From assembly GCF_030272695.1 (NCBI RefSeq), contig NZ_JARFYN010000050.1, forward strand, positions 1 through 50,409: 50,409 nucleotides of DNA. Reading direction: 5' to 3'. Below are positions 25,301 to 36,114 of this stretch, piece by piece (position 1 is the first letter of the stretch; each line of letters opens with the position of its first letter). The DNA comes from Martinezella calliandrae (GTDB taxonomy: Bacteria; Pseudomonadota; Alphaproteobacteria; Rhizobiales; Rhizobiaceae). The notes beneath the pieces were generated by a model. That model saw nothing but the letters and a program-made list of their open reading frames with translations, searched no databases and was not told the DNA's origin. Made by a program: the position numbers and the translations under genes.

Positions 25301-27289
25301 ATGAGATGGGTGGCAGCGGTCCTTTTCGTTCTTCTTTGCTCGACAACGGTGCATGCGCAGACCGCACCCGCCGCTCAACCGAAAATCGATGATCTGGTGC
25401 GCCTCCTACAGGATCCGGATGTCAGGGCATGGCTGGAAAGCCAAAAGCCAAAGAGCGTAACAACGTCCGCGTCCCCGTCCGCGTCCGCCGCGCCGGCCTC
25501 GGATCTGGAGGACTGGGACAACCAGACGCGTAGCCGCATTCATACCGTCATATCGGCGATCCCGCGTATACCCACTGAAATTGCCGCCGCATCCGCCCGA
25601 ACCAGGGCGGATGCCATATCCCACGGTTACGCGCCGGTGATGGCCATCTTCGCGGTTCTGGTCGCAATCGGTGCCGCGGCGGAGCAGCTATTCCTGCGGA
25701 TCCGCGCTGTCCGGTTTGCCAAGGCGCCCGGCGCCTTCGCTGCCGCCGGAGCCAAACTCCTTCCGGTGGTTGTCTTTGCTTTTGTCATCGGGGTGATTTT
25801 CTTTGCCTTCGATTGGCCCCCGCAGGCACGCATCACGCTGCTCGCCTACCTGATCGCCTTCGTCGCCTATCGCTTTCTAGCCGTACTTGCGGTGTTCTGC
25901 GTCGACAGCGATCGACTGCTCCGACGTGTGCGTCTTTTCATGGGCATTCTCATACTCGAGCTCGCCACCAGGAGCCTAGGCGCGCCGCTGGGCGTCGATC
26001 CCACCGTTACGATCGCCATCTCCTACTGCGTTTCCATAGTGCTCCTGCTGATAGCGGTGGAAGCCATTTGGCGGACATCCGCCAAATCTCGCGTCGTCAA
26101 AGGCGCCCTCAGCCTCTTTGCCGTCGCCATCTGGGTGCTGTGGTGTCTTAACCTCAAAGGTCTGGTTTGGATTGGAATCTATGCACTCACTTTGCCCGGC
26201 ATCTTGAAAGCCGTCGGGCGATCGATCGAAGGGGCGCTTTCATCTGAAGACGGCTCCCGAAAGAACCGCGTTCGAACCATTTTCCTCGTCCGCGGCAGTC
26301 GTGCGGTCGTCATCGCAATGGCAGTGGGATGGCTGGCGGTTGTCTGGCAGTTCAATCCTGACTCTTTTGCGCATCAGAACCCCACAATAACTGCCATCCT
26401 CTACGGCCTTCTGAAGAGCGTCGTCGTTCTCCTGGTCGCCGATCTCATTTGGCATATCACCAGGGCCTTCATAGACGATAAGCTCCAGACATTTTCCGCC
26501 GACCCCTCGGCTCATGGCGGCGAAGCTGCGAGCCAGCATCGTATTGCCACTCTCCTGCCGATCTTCAAAAATGCGCTTGCGGTTTTCGTGCTAGCGGCAA
26601 CGGTACTGACGGTCCTTGCCCAATTGGGAGTTCAGATCGGACCGCTGATTGCCGGAGCGGGTATATTCGGCGTGGCCCTGGGTTTTGGATCACAGACGCT
26701 GGTCAAGGACGTCATAAGTGGCATCTTCTACATGTTGGACGACGCTTTCCGGGTCGGCGAATACATTCAGAGCGGTAGCTATAAAGGTACTGTCGAATCC
26801 TTCAGCCTGCGTTCGGTCAGATTGCGTCATCATCGCGGCCCGATCTTCACTGTCCCCTTCGGCTCTCTCGGCGCTGTCCAGAACATGAGCAGAGACTGGG
26901 TCATCGACAAGTTCATGCTCCGTGTCCCCTTCAACACGGATGTCGCCAAAGTAAAGAAGCTGGTGAAGGGGGTCGGCGCCGAATTGCTGGAGGACGAGGA
27001 ACTCGGACCATTCATCATTGAGACGGTGAAGATGAAGGGGGTCGAACAGATCGGCGATTTCGGGATCGAGCTGAGCTTCGCATTCACCACGGTTCCCGGA
27101 CAGCAGTCCATGATCCGCCGCCGCGCCTACACGATGATCCGCGACATATTCATGCAAAACGGTATCGAATTCGCGCAGCCGACCGTTCAGGTCGGTGGCG
27201 AAGAGAAGGCCGCTGCCGCTGCTGCGGCCTCAGCCACTGTCACCGCGGCCAAGGCCGAGCAGGCGAAGGCCGCCGCCTCGGAGGGCTGA
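25301..27289 (+). CDS. MscS-family mechanosensitive channel with large N-terminal extension
   Basis: A 662-aa protein with a cleavable signal peptide (MRWVAAVLFVLLCSTTVHAQ), a periplasmic segment, many transmembrane helices, then a canonical MscS core. The pore-lining region reads ALGFGSQTLVKDVISGIFYM, followed by the beta domain DAFRVGEYIQ and GTVESFSLRSVRLRHHRGPI. The C-terminal tail is Ala/Lys-rich low complexity. Size and layout fit YbiO/MscK-like large MscS proteins that open on membrane tension or osmotic downshock. A purine-rich GAGAGGGGGA site precedes the ATG. It is under element site E. Confidence 0.9.
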   Translation: MRWVAAVLFVLLCSTTVHAQTAPAAQPKIDDLVRLLQDPDVRAWLESQKPKSVTTSASPSASAAPASDLEDWDNQTRSRIHTVISAIPRIPTEIAAASARTRADAISHGYAPVMAIFAVLVAIGAAAEQLFLRIRAVRFAKAPGAFAAAGAKLLPVVVFAFVIGVIFFAFDWPPQARITLLAYLIAFVAYRFLAVLAVFCVDSDRLLRRVRLFMGILILELATRSLGAPLGVDPTVTIAISYCVSIVLLLIAVEAIWRTSAKSRVVKGALSLFAVAIWVLWCLNLKGLVWIGIYALTLPGILKAVGRSIEGALSSEDGSRKNRVRTIFLVRGSRAVVIAMAVGWLAVVWQFNPDSFAHQNPTITAILYGLLKSVVVLLVADLIWHITRAFIDDKLQTFSADPSAHGGEAASQHRIATLLPIFKNALAVFVLAATVLTVLAQLGVQIGPLIAGAGIFGVALGFGSQTLVKDVISGIFYMLDDAFRVGEYIQSGSYKGTVESFSLRSVRLRHHRGPIFTVPFGSLGAVQNMSRDWVIDKFMLRVPFNTDVAKVKKLVKGVGAELLEDEELGPFIIETVKMKGVEQIGDFGIELSFAFTTVPGQQSMIRRRAYTMIRDIFMQNGIEFAQPTVQVGGEEKAAAAAAASATVTAAKAEQAKAAASEG

Positions 27290-27428
27290 CATGGCGACCG
27301 GCGACACCGGCCCGGTTCTCGTTCCGGCGCCCCCTCCGACGCGGCTAGCGGTCGCGTCCAGTCCATCCTACTCACAGCTCGAGCCGATCTTTAAGTGGTT
27401 GCTGCTTCTCTAGCCTATGGAGGTCGCC

Positions 27429-27635
27429 ATGTGGTTCCCCATTCTCGCCCGCCTGCCCTTTGCAATAGCTGGCGTTATTGCCGGCTGGTTCGTCGCCGAA
27501 GGCACGTTGCGCTACGACGTCGTGCAGCTCGGCATCGCGCTTGTGATGCTGGCGAGCTTTATCGCTGCGACGATCTACGGACCGACGGTGTGGCGGTGGT
27601 TCGGGAGCCGGCGCGGACCGGACCATCGTCCGTAG
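27429..27635 (+). CDS. Small two-span membrane protein
   Basis: A 68-aa protein beginning MWFPILARLPFAIAGVIAGW with two hydrophobic segments (about 5-22 and 31-51) and a basic C-terminus (WRWFGSRRGPDHRP). GGAGG at 27420-27424 precedes the ATG at 27429, favouring it over the in-frame ATG at 27417. It lies about 140 nt after mscS and is probably in the same transcript, so it may be a channel accessory. No family recognised. Confidence 0.55.
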   Translation: MWFPILARLPFAIAGVIAGWFVAEGTLRYDVVQLGIALVMLASFIAATIYGPTVWRWFGSRRGPDHRP

Positions 27636-28245
27636 GTCTCGGTATGGGTCGCCGTAAGGGTCGAGGTGCCGGTCCGAACGGAAATCAAGGAGGCTGCGGG
27701 CGTCCGAATTTGATGGAGTGCCTCGGGCGACACGGTGCGCTCTCAGATTCAGGCGGGAGCCCGCCACTAGAAATATCGCGCTCACGGACAGAGAAATACT
27801 CAAATCGGTCCTGAAAAATTAGAGAAACTCCACTAATTACAGTAACCTCTCCCGTACCTAATGAATTAATCAAGCCTAGCCAAATATTTCTCTATTAAAA
27901 TATTTGCTGAAACGGTAACATAATCATGCGTTAAGAAGCCCCCTAGCAATATAACGCACAATGGAGCCGATGCTCCCTGCCCTCCGTCTCACCCCGGACG
28001 GAGGGCAATTTTATGATGGCTGGAGATTGCAGATGCTGCCGAACGGCATGCAAAATCCGCCCGCCAGCGTCCAGCGTGTGCCAATGAGCTCAGTCAGCTT
28101 TCCATTAGGGCCGAGTCCACTTCCGTCAGCATATCTCACCCGCCTGTTGGCGATACCCGCTCGTAGCAATTCCAAAGACGGACTGGGCCACGCTATCCAA
28201 TTAGGATATCCTTATATACACGGGAGATTCCAGCGGGGGCGAATC
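27636..28245. other. Long intergenic region with terminator and candidate small RNA
   Basis: About 600 bp. The first part shows no gene. 27820-27960 is unusually AT-rich and contains TTACAGTAAC at 27837-27846, a partial match to the module element, and the 15-mer AAATATTTGCTGAAA (27898-27912) that recurs at 40785. A strong hairpin plus T-run follows at 27979-28010. A frame open from 27961 into the cyclase gene passes through this hairpin and is probably not translated. A short transcript from about 27930 to 28010 is possible. Confidence 0.4.
27979..28012 (+). terminator. Rho-independent terminator-like hairpin
   Basis: GCCCTCCGTC (27979-27988) and GACGGAGGGC (27997-28006) form a perfect 10-bp stem with an 8-nt loop, followed by AATTTTAT. 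It would end plus-strand transcripts from the mscS side, or a small RNA started in the AT-rich stretch just upstream. Confidence 0.65.
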
Positions 28246-29094
28246 ATGGCTATCTTCATGGATCGGCACGATCTTGCGGGAACCACGGCGGCCGACGTTG
28301 CCGAAGCACATCGCAAGGACCTCGACATTCAAGATCGCTACGGAGTGAAATTCCTTACATATTGGTTCGATCAGCGACGCGGAACTGCATTTTGTCTCAT
28401 GGACGCGCCCGACATGGAAACGGCGCAATGCGTGCACCGCGAGGCGCATGGCTTCGTCGCTGGCGAAGTTGTCGAGGTTTCGTTGTCGGCTGTCGAGGCG
28501 TTTCTTGGCCGAATTCACGACCCCGAGACGCTGCCCGGGCAATCCTCGGCCGAAATGGATGCTGGCCACAGGGCGATCCTTTTCACCGACATTGTCGGCT
28601 CGACGGAAATGACATCGCGCCTCGGCGACCGCATGGCCATTGAGCTCGTCAGAGCACATGACGCCGTAGTGCGCAGATGCCTCAGCCAAGCTTCGGGCCG
28701 CGAGGTGAAGCACACTGGCGACGGCATAATGGCGACGTTTACCTCGATCACCGCTGCCGTCGATTGCGCCATCGCGATCCAGAAGGAGTTCGAGCGTTAC
28801 AACCAAGGCAATCCCGAGCCCATTCATATACGCATCGGACTGGATTGCGGCGAGCCGGTCGAAGATAGCAACGACCTATTTGGCTCAACCGTTCAACTTG
28901 CAGCGCGCCTGTGCGCCGCGGCCTCTACCGATCAGGTCCTTGTATCAGAGAGTATTTTTCGGGAATACGGCGCTGCCGATCTCTTCACACGTGCGACCCG
29001 TCGGCGCCTGAAGGGTTTTGCGAAGCCCGTCCTGATCTTCCAATGTGACTGGACCAAAGCGGGAGCACAACAATCGAGTTCGCACACCGCATAA
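28246..29094 (+). CDS. DUF4242 domain fused to class III adenylate/guanylate cyclase
   Basis: A 282-aa fusion. Residues 1 to about 78 (MAIFMDRHDLAGTTAADVAE, then YGVKFLTYWFDQRRGTAFCL and AHGFVAGEVVEV) are a DUF4242/SCO4226-type ferredoxin-like domain, described for relatives as nickel-binding. Residues about 108-275 are a class III cyclase: metal aspartates D115 (FTDIVGST) and D159 (HTGDGIMATF), the adenine-specifying lysine K155, and LFGSTVQLAARL. The ATG at 28246 begins the DUF4242 domain exactly. The key residues are present, so cAMP synthesis controlled by a ligand of the N-terminal domain is likely. Confidence 0.85.
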   Translation: MAIFMDRHDLAGTTAADVAEAHRKDLDIQDRYGVKFLTYWFDQRRGTAFCLMDAPDMETAQCVHREAHGFVAGEVVEVSLSAVEAFLGRIHDPETLPGQSSAEMDAGHRAILFTDIVGSTEMTSRLGDRMAIELVRAHDAVVRRCLSQASGREVKHTGDGIMATFTSITAAVDCAIAIQKEFERYNQGNPEPIHIRIGLDCGEPVEDSNDLFGSTVQLAARLCAAASTDQVLVSESIFREYGAADLFTRATRRRLKGFAKPVLIFQCDWTKAGAQQSSSHTA

Positions 29095-29259
29095 TCATAT
29101 GGTCGTGCCCATGGAGGCACGGATCTCCCGGATGGGGCGTCGCGTCATCGTTTGAGAAAGTTGTGATGGCAGCCGGCCGCTCTGGCATCGAGCCGGTTCG
29201 GTGCTGTATAGACCCTCCCGCCGAGGCCAAATTTGCGCCGGCATCCAAGGAGAAGAACG

Positions 29260-29856
29260 ATGGACGACCTTTTTCCCGCGACCTCGATGCCGGACCGGAA
29301 TTGGTGGGCCGCACTTTGGCCTCGACCGACGGACGTCCTTGAGCAGCTTGGCATCCGGCCTGGCATGACCGTGCTCGATCTCTGCTGTGGCGATGGCTAT
29401 TTCACCGCGCCGCTCGCCAAGCTCGTCGATGGCCGCATCTATGCCCTCGATCTTGATCTTTCGATGATCGAACGGGCAAAAGTCGAGGTTGCGCGCCTCG
29501 CAGCGACTGTCCGCCAATGGATCAACGCCGATGCGCGCGAGATCGCATCGCTGCTTGACGAACCGATCGACTACGTGCTGATGGCCAACACCTTTCATGG
29601 AGTTCCCGACCAGCCTGGCCTCGCGCGGGCGGTTTGGCATGTTTTGCGGCCCGGTGGATTGTTCGCGATCGTCAACTGGCATCCCCTGCCCAGGGAAGAG
29701 ACCGTCGTACTCGGCAAGCCTCGCGGGCCGAGGACGGATATGCGCATGTCGCACGACGCCGTAAGCAAGGTGGTCGAACCTGTAGGATTTCGGACTGTCC
29801 GTGTCGAGGAACTACCGCCCTATCATTACGGCGTCATACTGGAGCGCATGGGGTGA
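29260..29856 (+). CDS. Class I SAM-dependent methyltransferase
   Basis: A 198-aa single-domain methyltransferase. Motif I is TVLDLCCGDGYFTAPLAKLV, with IYALDLDLSMIERAK as the acidic post-I strand, YVLMANTFHGV and VLRPGGLFAIVNWHP as later motifs. AAGGAGAAGAACG precedes the ATG at 29260, a good ribosome binding site. It is convergent with oxyR and separated from it by only 28 nt. Substrate unknown. Confidence 0.82.
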   Translation: MDDLFPATSMPDRNWWAALWPRPTDVLEQLGIRPGMTVLDLCCGDGYFTAPLAKLVDGRIYALDLDLSMIERAKVEVARLAATVRQWINADAREIASLLDEPIDYVLMANTFHGVPDQPGLARAVWHVLRPGGLFAIVNWHPLPREETVVLGKPRGPRTDMRMSHDAVSKVVEPVGFRTVRVEELPPYHYGVILERMG

Positions 29857-29884
29857 AACACGTCTGCCCCAAGATCGCCCTCTC

Positions 29885-30823
29885 TCAGTTGCTCAGCCGC
29901 AGCGACGCAGGCACCAGATCGTATTGCTCGCGCATGGCGTCGGCTGACTGACGAACGATTTCAGAAATCTCGAGGAACTGTTTGGCCAAGGGGCTTGTCC
30001 TGCGCCAGATCATGCCAATTGTTCGCGAGGGCTGGGGGGTGTTGAAGCGAGCGACAGACACCGACGCCGAGCGCGTTTCCACCGATACGGCCATTTCTGG
30101 AATCAACGTGACGCCAATACCGGCGCTGACCATCTGGACCAAAGTAGACAAAGAGCTGCCGTCCAAGAGCTCGCGCGGCAACATCGAACGCATGTTGCAA
30201 AAAGACAAAGCTTGATCGCGAAAACAATGTCCTTCTTCCAAAAGAAGCAGCCTCATCTCGCGGAGTGCTTCGCGATTGGGTACCGGCTTGCCCTCGTCCT
30301 CGCTCGGCCGGACCAACACGAAATTTTCTGAAAACAGCGCAACCTCTGTCAGCGAGGGCTCCGACACCGGCAACGCAACAATGGCCGCGTCAAGCCGGCC
30401 GTCTGCCAGCTCCTGCACTAGCTTGGAGGTCAGCGTCTCCCGTATGTGGATGTCGAGCCCATCATGCATGCGGGTGAGATCGCCGATGATCTGAGGCAGA
30501 AAATAGGGTGCGATCGTCGGGATGACGCCTAATCGCAGCCGCCCCACGAGCCGATCCTGCGAGGCACGCGCCAGATCTCCAAGTTCATCGACGGAGCGCA
30601 GGATGTCGCGCACGCGCAGTGCAAAGGCTTCTCCGAAACTGGTTAGCCGCACTTGGCGCGTGCCTCTTTCGAAGAGCTCCGTGCCCAGCGATTCTTCCAA
30701 TTCCTTGATCTGCATCGACAAAGCGGGTTGAGAGATCGAACAGACATCCGCCGCGCGTCCGAAGTGACCATGCCGTGCTAAAGCCTCGAAATAGCGAAGC
30801 TGCTTGAGTGTCAAATTTGCCAT
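29885..30823 (-). CDS. oxyR: Hydrogen-peroxide-sensing LysR-type regulator
   Basis: A 312-aa LysR-type protein. The N-terminal helix-turn-helix is LTLKQLRYFEALARHGHFGR with AADVCSISQPALSMQIKELE. The effector domain holds C200 and C209 (EEGHCFRDQALSFC), aligning with the redox pair C199 and C208 of E. coli OxyR. It lies divergent from katG with a 331-nt gap, the usual rhizobial arrangement. It should sense peroxide through the disulfide and activate katG, with autoregulation. Length matches OxyR. Confidence 0.92.
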   Translation of the reverse strand: MANLTLKQLRYFEALARHGHFGRAADVCSISQPALSMQIKELEESLGTELFERGTRQVRLTSFGEAFALRVRDILRSVDELGDLARASQDRLVGRLRLGVIPTIAPYFLPQIIGDLTRMHDGLDIHIRETLTSKLVQELADGRLDAAIVALPVSEPSLTEVALFSENFVLVRPSEDEGKPVPNREALREMRLLLLEEGHCFRDQALSFCNMRSMLPRELLDGSSLSTLVQMVSAGIGVTLIPEMAVSVETRSASVSVARFNTPQPSRTIGMIWRRTSPLAKQFLEISEIVRQSADAMREQYDLVPASLRLSN

Positions 30824-31154
30824 AACCCCACCTTATCGCCGCGATCAGTAAATCCAACTTAAATTAATGAAGCAGCTTGGGTATGATACATTGGCTGAAA
30901 TGAGGTCTTGTCACATTTGGTCCATACAATGGCCGCCGGCAATGTGCCGCTCATTGACGCCCACACTATCCGGAACGCCGGCACCCCAGGCTGCTTCAGG
31001 ACAGCCAGCATCGACGAAGGCCCGAAACAACGAGGATATTCCATGTATCTGGCATTTCGTCATCGCGCTGGCCATGAAACCGGTCGTTTTCCAGAGGATA
31101 CGCAATGACGTTCCTGTGGACGGCTCAATTCAAGTAACTACGAGGGAGAGAAAT
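30824..31154. other. oxyR-katG divergent control region
   Basis: A 331-bp gap holding both promoters. An 11-bp palindrome ATCGCCGCGAT (30835-30845) just before oxyR is a candidate LysR-type site. A frame open from 30867 into katG has no resemblance to catalases and is probably not translated. No other gene is seen. Confidence 0.5.
30835..30845. promoter_or_regulatory. Candidate OxyR-binding palindrome
   Basis: ATCGC-C-GCGAT is a perfect dyad 12 nt upstream of the oxyR start, a position suited to autorepression. It is shorter than the classical extended OxyR site, so the assignment is tentative. Confidence 0.3.
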
Positions 31155-33353
<2,199 letters not shown>

Positions 33354-33371
33354 TCCACATAGACAAAATAC

Positions 33372-33407
33372 TCGGGCGCGGCTGGGCTCCAGCCGCGCCC
33401 GATTGTT
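33372..33407 (+). terminator. Terminator after katG
   Basis: A perfect 14-bp stem, TCGGGCGCGGCTGG (33372-33385) with CCAGCCGCGCCCGA (33389-33402), a 3-nt loop and a short T-rich tail TTGTT. It lies 19 nt after the katG stop and separates it from the convergent DUF1269 gene. Confidence 0.85.
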
Positions 33408-33431
33408 ATGTCAGAAAAGATTGTCAGCCCC

Positions 33432-33965
33432 TCAGCTGGCCGGCGTTGCCTGGACCGTGCCTGCGGCGAGTGCGTCCTGGAGCCTTTTCTCCTGTTCGGG
33501 CGACAGCGACGAGCGCAGGATGCGGGCATGCTCGCCCCTGAACTCCTCGAGCACCTTTTCCGGCTGGACCTTGCGCACCAAGAGGAAAAGCGCGGAGCTG
33601 TTGGCCGGGATAGTCTCCGCCAGCCGCTTGATCAGATCGTCGTTGATACCGTAGTCGGTGATCGATCCAGCGAGCGCTCCAGAGCCGGCTCCGAAGGCAC
33701 CGCCAAGCACCATCCCGGCCAGCGGATTGAGAAATAATAAGCCCACCAGCGCCCCCCACAAGGCACCGGAAAGACCACCACGCGTCGCGCCCGCAGCGGC
33801 CAAGTTCACGCTCTGCTTGAGGCGAACCTTGCCTGCGCCGTCGCGTACGGCGACCACCGCATCCTCGAGGTCGATGAGGTATTCTTTTTCGAGCTGTGAC
33901 AGTCTGTTGAGGATCGTATCGGCCTTGTTTGCGTCATCGAAGCCGAGCACTACAAGTTCTGACAT
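33432..33965 (-). CDS. DUF1269 membrane protein
   Basis: A 177-aa protein of the DUF1269 family. It starts MSELVVLGFDDANKADTILN, continues KEYLIDLEDAVVAVRD, and has a glycine-rich central hydrophobic hairpin (about residues 65-100, GLSGALWGALVGLLFLNPLA). The late SALFLLVRKVQPEKVLEEF is also typical. These proteins are common near stress genes; function unknown. It is convergent with katG and transcribed separately. Confidence 0.85.
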   Translation of the reverse strand: MSELVVLGFDDANKADTILNRLSQLEKEYLIDLEDAVVAVRDGAGKVRLKQSVNLAAAGATRGGLSGALWGALVGLLFLNPLAGMVLGGAFGAGSGALAGSITDYGINDDLIKRLAETIPANSSALFLLVRKVQPEKVLEEFRGEHARILRSSLSPEQEKRLQDALAAGTVQATPAS

Positions 33966-34461
33966 GGAAATTCCTCCGTGTTGAGATCGCGATCTGAACC
34001 TTGCGCTGCAAACCGGTTCGTCCCAGGTTCGTCCCAGGTTCGTCGATGAAACGACCTGCAGCTACACCTGCTTCCTGCTGTTACCACAAGCATGTGAGAG
34101 GTCGATGAAATTGCCCGACCTGAAGAAATAACACTACACCTGCGGATGCTACACCCCTCGCCGTTACACCTCCAGATGTTTCATCGCATTGTTGGGTTGC
34201 CCTAGGAGAGATAGCAGCGCTATTCTTTCGGCAAGTACAGCCGCGGTAACCTTGGTGTCGAAAAATCGTGTCGCCGATGTCTTTTCGCTTCATAAGAGTG
34301 GTCGCTAATGCACACCCGCGACTTGGCCGGTTGGGATGGCCGCTGCTCCTTATCCAGACGGCGGCTGGCAGCTTCCCGGCTCAACCCTTGTGCCGCCAAC
34401 AAAGGCCTTGCTCGTCAGATGCGGGCATGGATGATGACAGACCAACCGTTCGGAGATCGGC
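33966..34461. other. Intergenic region with short repeats
   Basis: About 500 bp, no supported gene. A short direct repeat of GGTTCGTCCCA is present about two and a half times at 34013-34043. Nearby are AGGTCG/CGACCT inverted arms and three ACACCT-containing segments (34070-34175). The pattern could be a local slippage array or regulator sites for the DUF1269 gene or the acetolactate-synthase operon. Confidence 0.4.
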
Positions 34462-36114
34462 ATGCCCAAAGGATCGGAACTTCTTGTCGCCGCATTGGAA
34501 AATGAAGGCGTCGAACGTATATTTGGCATTCCCGGAGAAGAAAACCTCGACGTCGTCGAGGCGATCCGGACGTCCTCGATCGAGCTTGTGCTGACCAGGC
34601 ACGAGCAGGCTGCCGCCTTTATGGCCGCGACGTACGGCCGACTGACCGGAAAGCCTGGTGTGTGCATTTCGACCCTCGGCCCGGGCGCGCTCAATCTTTC
34701 GACAGGTGCAGCCTACGCTCTCTTGGGAGCAATGCCGATGATCATGATCACCGGGCAAAAGGGCGTTTTATCTTCACGCCAGGCGCGCTTCCAGGTCGTC
34801 GACGTTGTCGCCAGCATGAAGCCGCTGACCAAGCTTTCCCGCCAGATCGTTTCACTGTCAATCATACCGACGCTGGTACGCGAAGCGTTCAGGATTGCGC
34901 AGGAGGAACGGCCAGGCCCCGTCCATCTCGAGCTGCCAGAGGATATCGCCGCCGAGGAAAGCTCTGCGGTGCCAATGGTGCCGTCTCATCCCGTAGAACT
35001 GCCCGTTGCCAACGCTGAGGCGTTGGATAGGGCGGCCGAATTGATCCGGCATGCGAAACGGCCGCTCATCATGCTCGGCGCTGCCGCCTCCCGGCCGCGT
35101 TCGACATCGGATCTGGCCAATTTCGTCATCAGGACCGGGATCCCTTATTTCACCACACAAATGGGCAAGGGCACGGTCCCCGGCGGCACCGAACTCTATA
35201 TTGGCACGGCAGCGCTCTCTGAACGCGACTACGTCCACGAAGCGATCGAGCGGGCGGATCTCATTGTGACGATCGGCCACGACACCATCGAAAAACCACC
35301 GTTCATCATGGGAAAAACCGGCCCCCGGGTCGTCCATGTTGGATATCAGCCGGCGACGGTCGAGCAGGTCTATTTCCCGCAGACAGAGGTCATCGGCGAT
35401 ATTGGTCCCTCGCTGAAGCTGCTTGCCGACAGGCTTGAAGGACAGCTTCCAGACGCGAAAGCTCTTCTGCCGCTGCGCGCAGGGATCTTAGCAAGGGTCG
35501 CCGCGCGCGCGGAGGAAGACCGTTTCACACCGCAGCGGATCGTCCATGATGTGCGCACCGTCATACCGCCCGACGGCATCGTCGCACTCGACAACGGCAT
35601 GTATAAAATCTGGTTTGCCCGCAACTACAGGACGCAAGTGGCCAATACGCTGCTGCTCGACAATGCGCTCGCCACCATGGGTGCGGGCCTTCCGTCCGCA
35701 ATGACCGCCTCACTCCTCTATCCTCATCGCCGGGTGCTGGCGGTCTGTGGGGATGGAGGCTTCATGATGAACAGCCAAGAACTCGAGACGGCCGTTCGCT
35801 TGAAGCTCAACCTTGTCATTCTGGTGCTGGAAGACAAGGCATACGGGATGATCCGCTGGAAGCAGGCCGTCGACGAGTTCCCTGATTACGGCATGACTTT
35901 CGGCAACCCCGACTTCGTAACCTATGCCGAAGCCTATGGGGCCAAGGGCCATCGCGTGGAACGCATCGACCACTTCGCTCCGACACTGGAGCAGGCATTC
36001 CAAGAAGGCGGGGTCCATCTCGTCGTGGTCCCAGTCGATTATTCCGAGAACAAGCGCGTCCTCGTTGACGAGCTTAGCAAGAGACTTCCCGTTTTGCCGG
36101 AGCAGACAGCATGA
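34462..36114 (+). CDS. Acetolactate-synthase-type ThDP-dependent enzyme
   Basis: A 550-aa enzyme with the three-domain ThDP fold. The activating glutamate is in LTRHEQAAAFMAATYGR near residue 50; STLGPGALNLSTG follows. The C-terminal ThDP/Mg motif is VCGDGGFMMNSQELETAVRLK with LNLVILVLED. The overall sequence resembles catabolic-type acetolactate synthase large subunits; no regulatory small subunit is nearby. The stop overlaps the start of an aldehyde dehydrogenase (ATGA at 36111), so the two are coupled. A decarboxylase or carboligase acting on another 2-oxo acid, with the aldehyde then oxidised, is an alternative. Confidence 0.85.
   Translation: MPKGSELLVAALENEGVERIFGIPGEENLDVVEAIRTSSIELVLTRHEQAAAFMAATYGRLTGKPGVCISTLGPGALNLSTGAAYALLGAMPMIMITGQKGVLSSRQARFQVVDVVASMKPLTKLSRQIVSLSIIPTLVREAFRIAQEERPGPVHLELPEDIAAEESSAVPMVPSHPVELPVANAEALDRAAELIRHAKRPLIMLGAAASRPRSTSDLANFVIRTGIPYFTTQMGKGTVPGGTELYIGTAALSERDYVHEAIERADLIVTIGHDTIEKPPFIMGKTGPRVVHVGYQPATVEQVYFPQTEVIGDIGPSLKLLADRLEGQLPDAKALLPLRAGILARVAARAEEDRFTPQRIVHDVRTVIPPDGIVALDNGMYKIWFARNYRTQVANTLLLDNALATMGAGLPSAMTASLLYPHRRVLAVCGDGGFMMNSQELETAVRLKLNLVILVLEDKAYGMIRWKQAVDEFPDYGMTFGNPDFVTYAEAYGAKGHRVERIDHFAPTLEQAFQEGGVHLVVVPVDYSENKRVLVDELSKRLPVLPEQTA

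Noticed and set aside
27291..27413. 40-codon frame directly after mscS
   Set aside because: No ribosome binding site apart from mscS coding sequence and a low-complexity Pro/Ala composition; not convincing as a gene.
27961..28245. N-terminal extension of the cyclase from the ATG at 27961
   Set aside because: It would run through a strong terminator hairpin, and the DUF4242 domain begins exactly at ATG 28246.
30867..31154. N-terminal extension of KatG
   Set aside because: No resemblance to catalase-peroxidases; ATG 31155 has a good ribosome binding site and gives the normal length.
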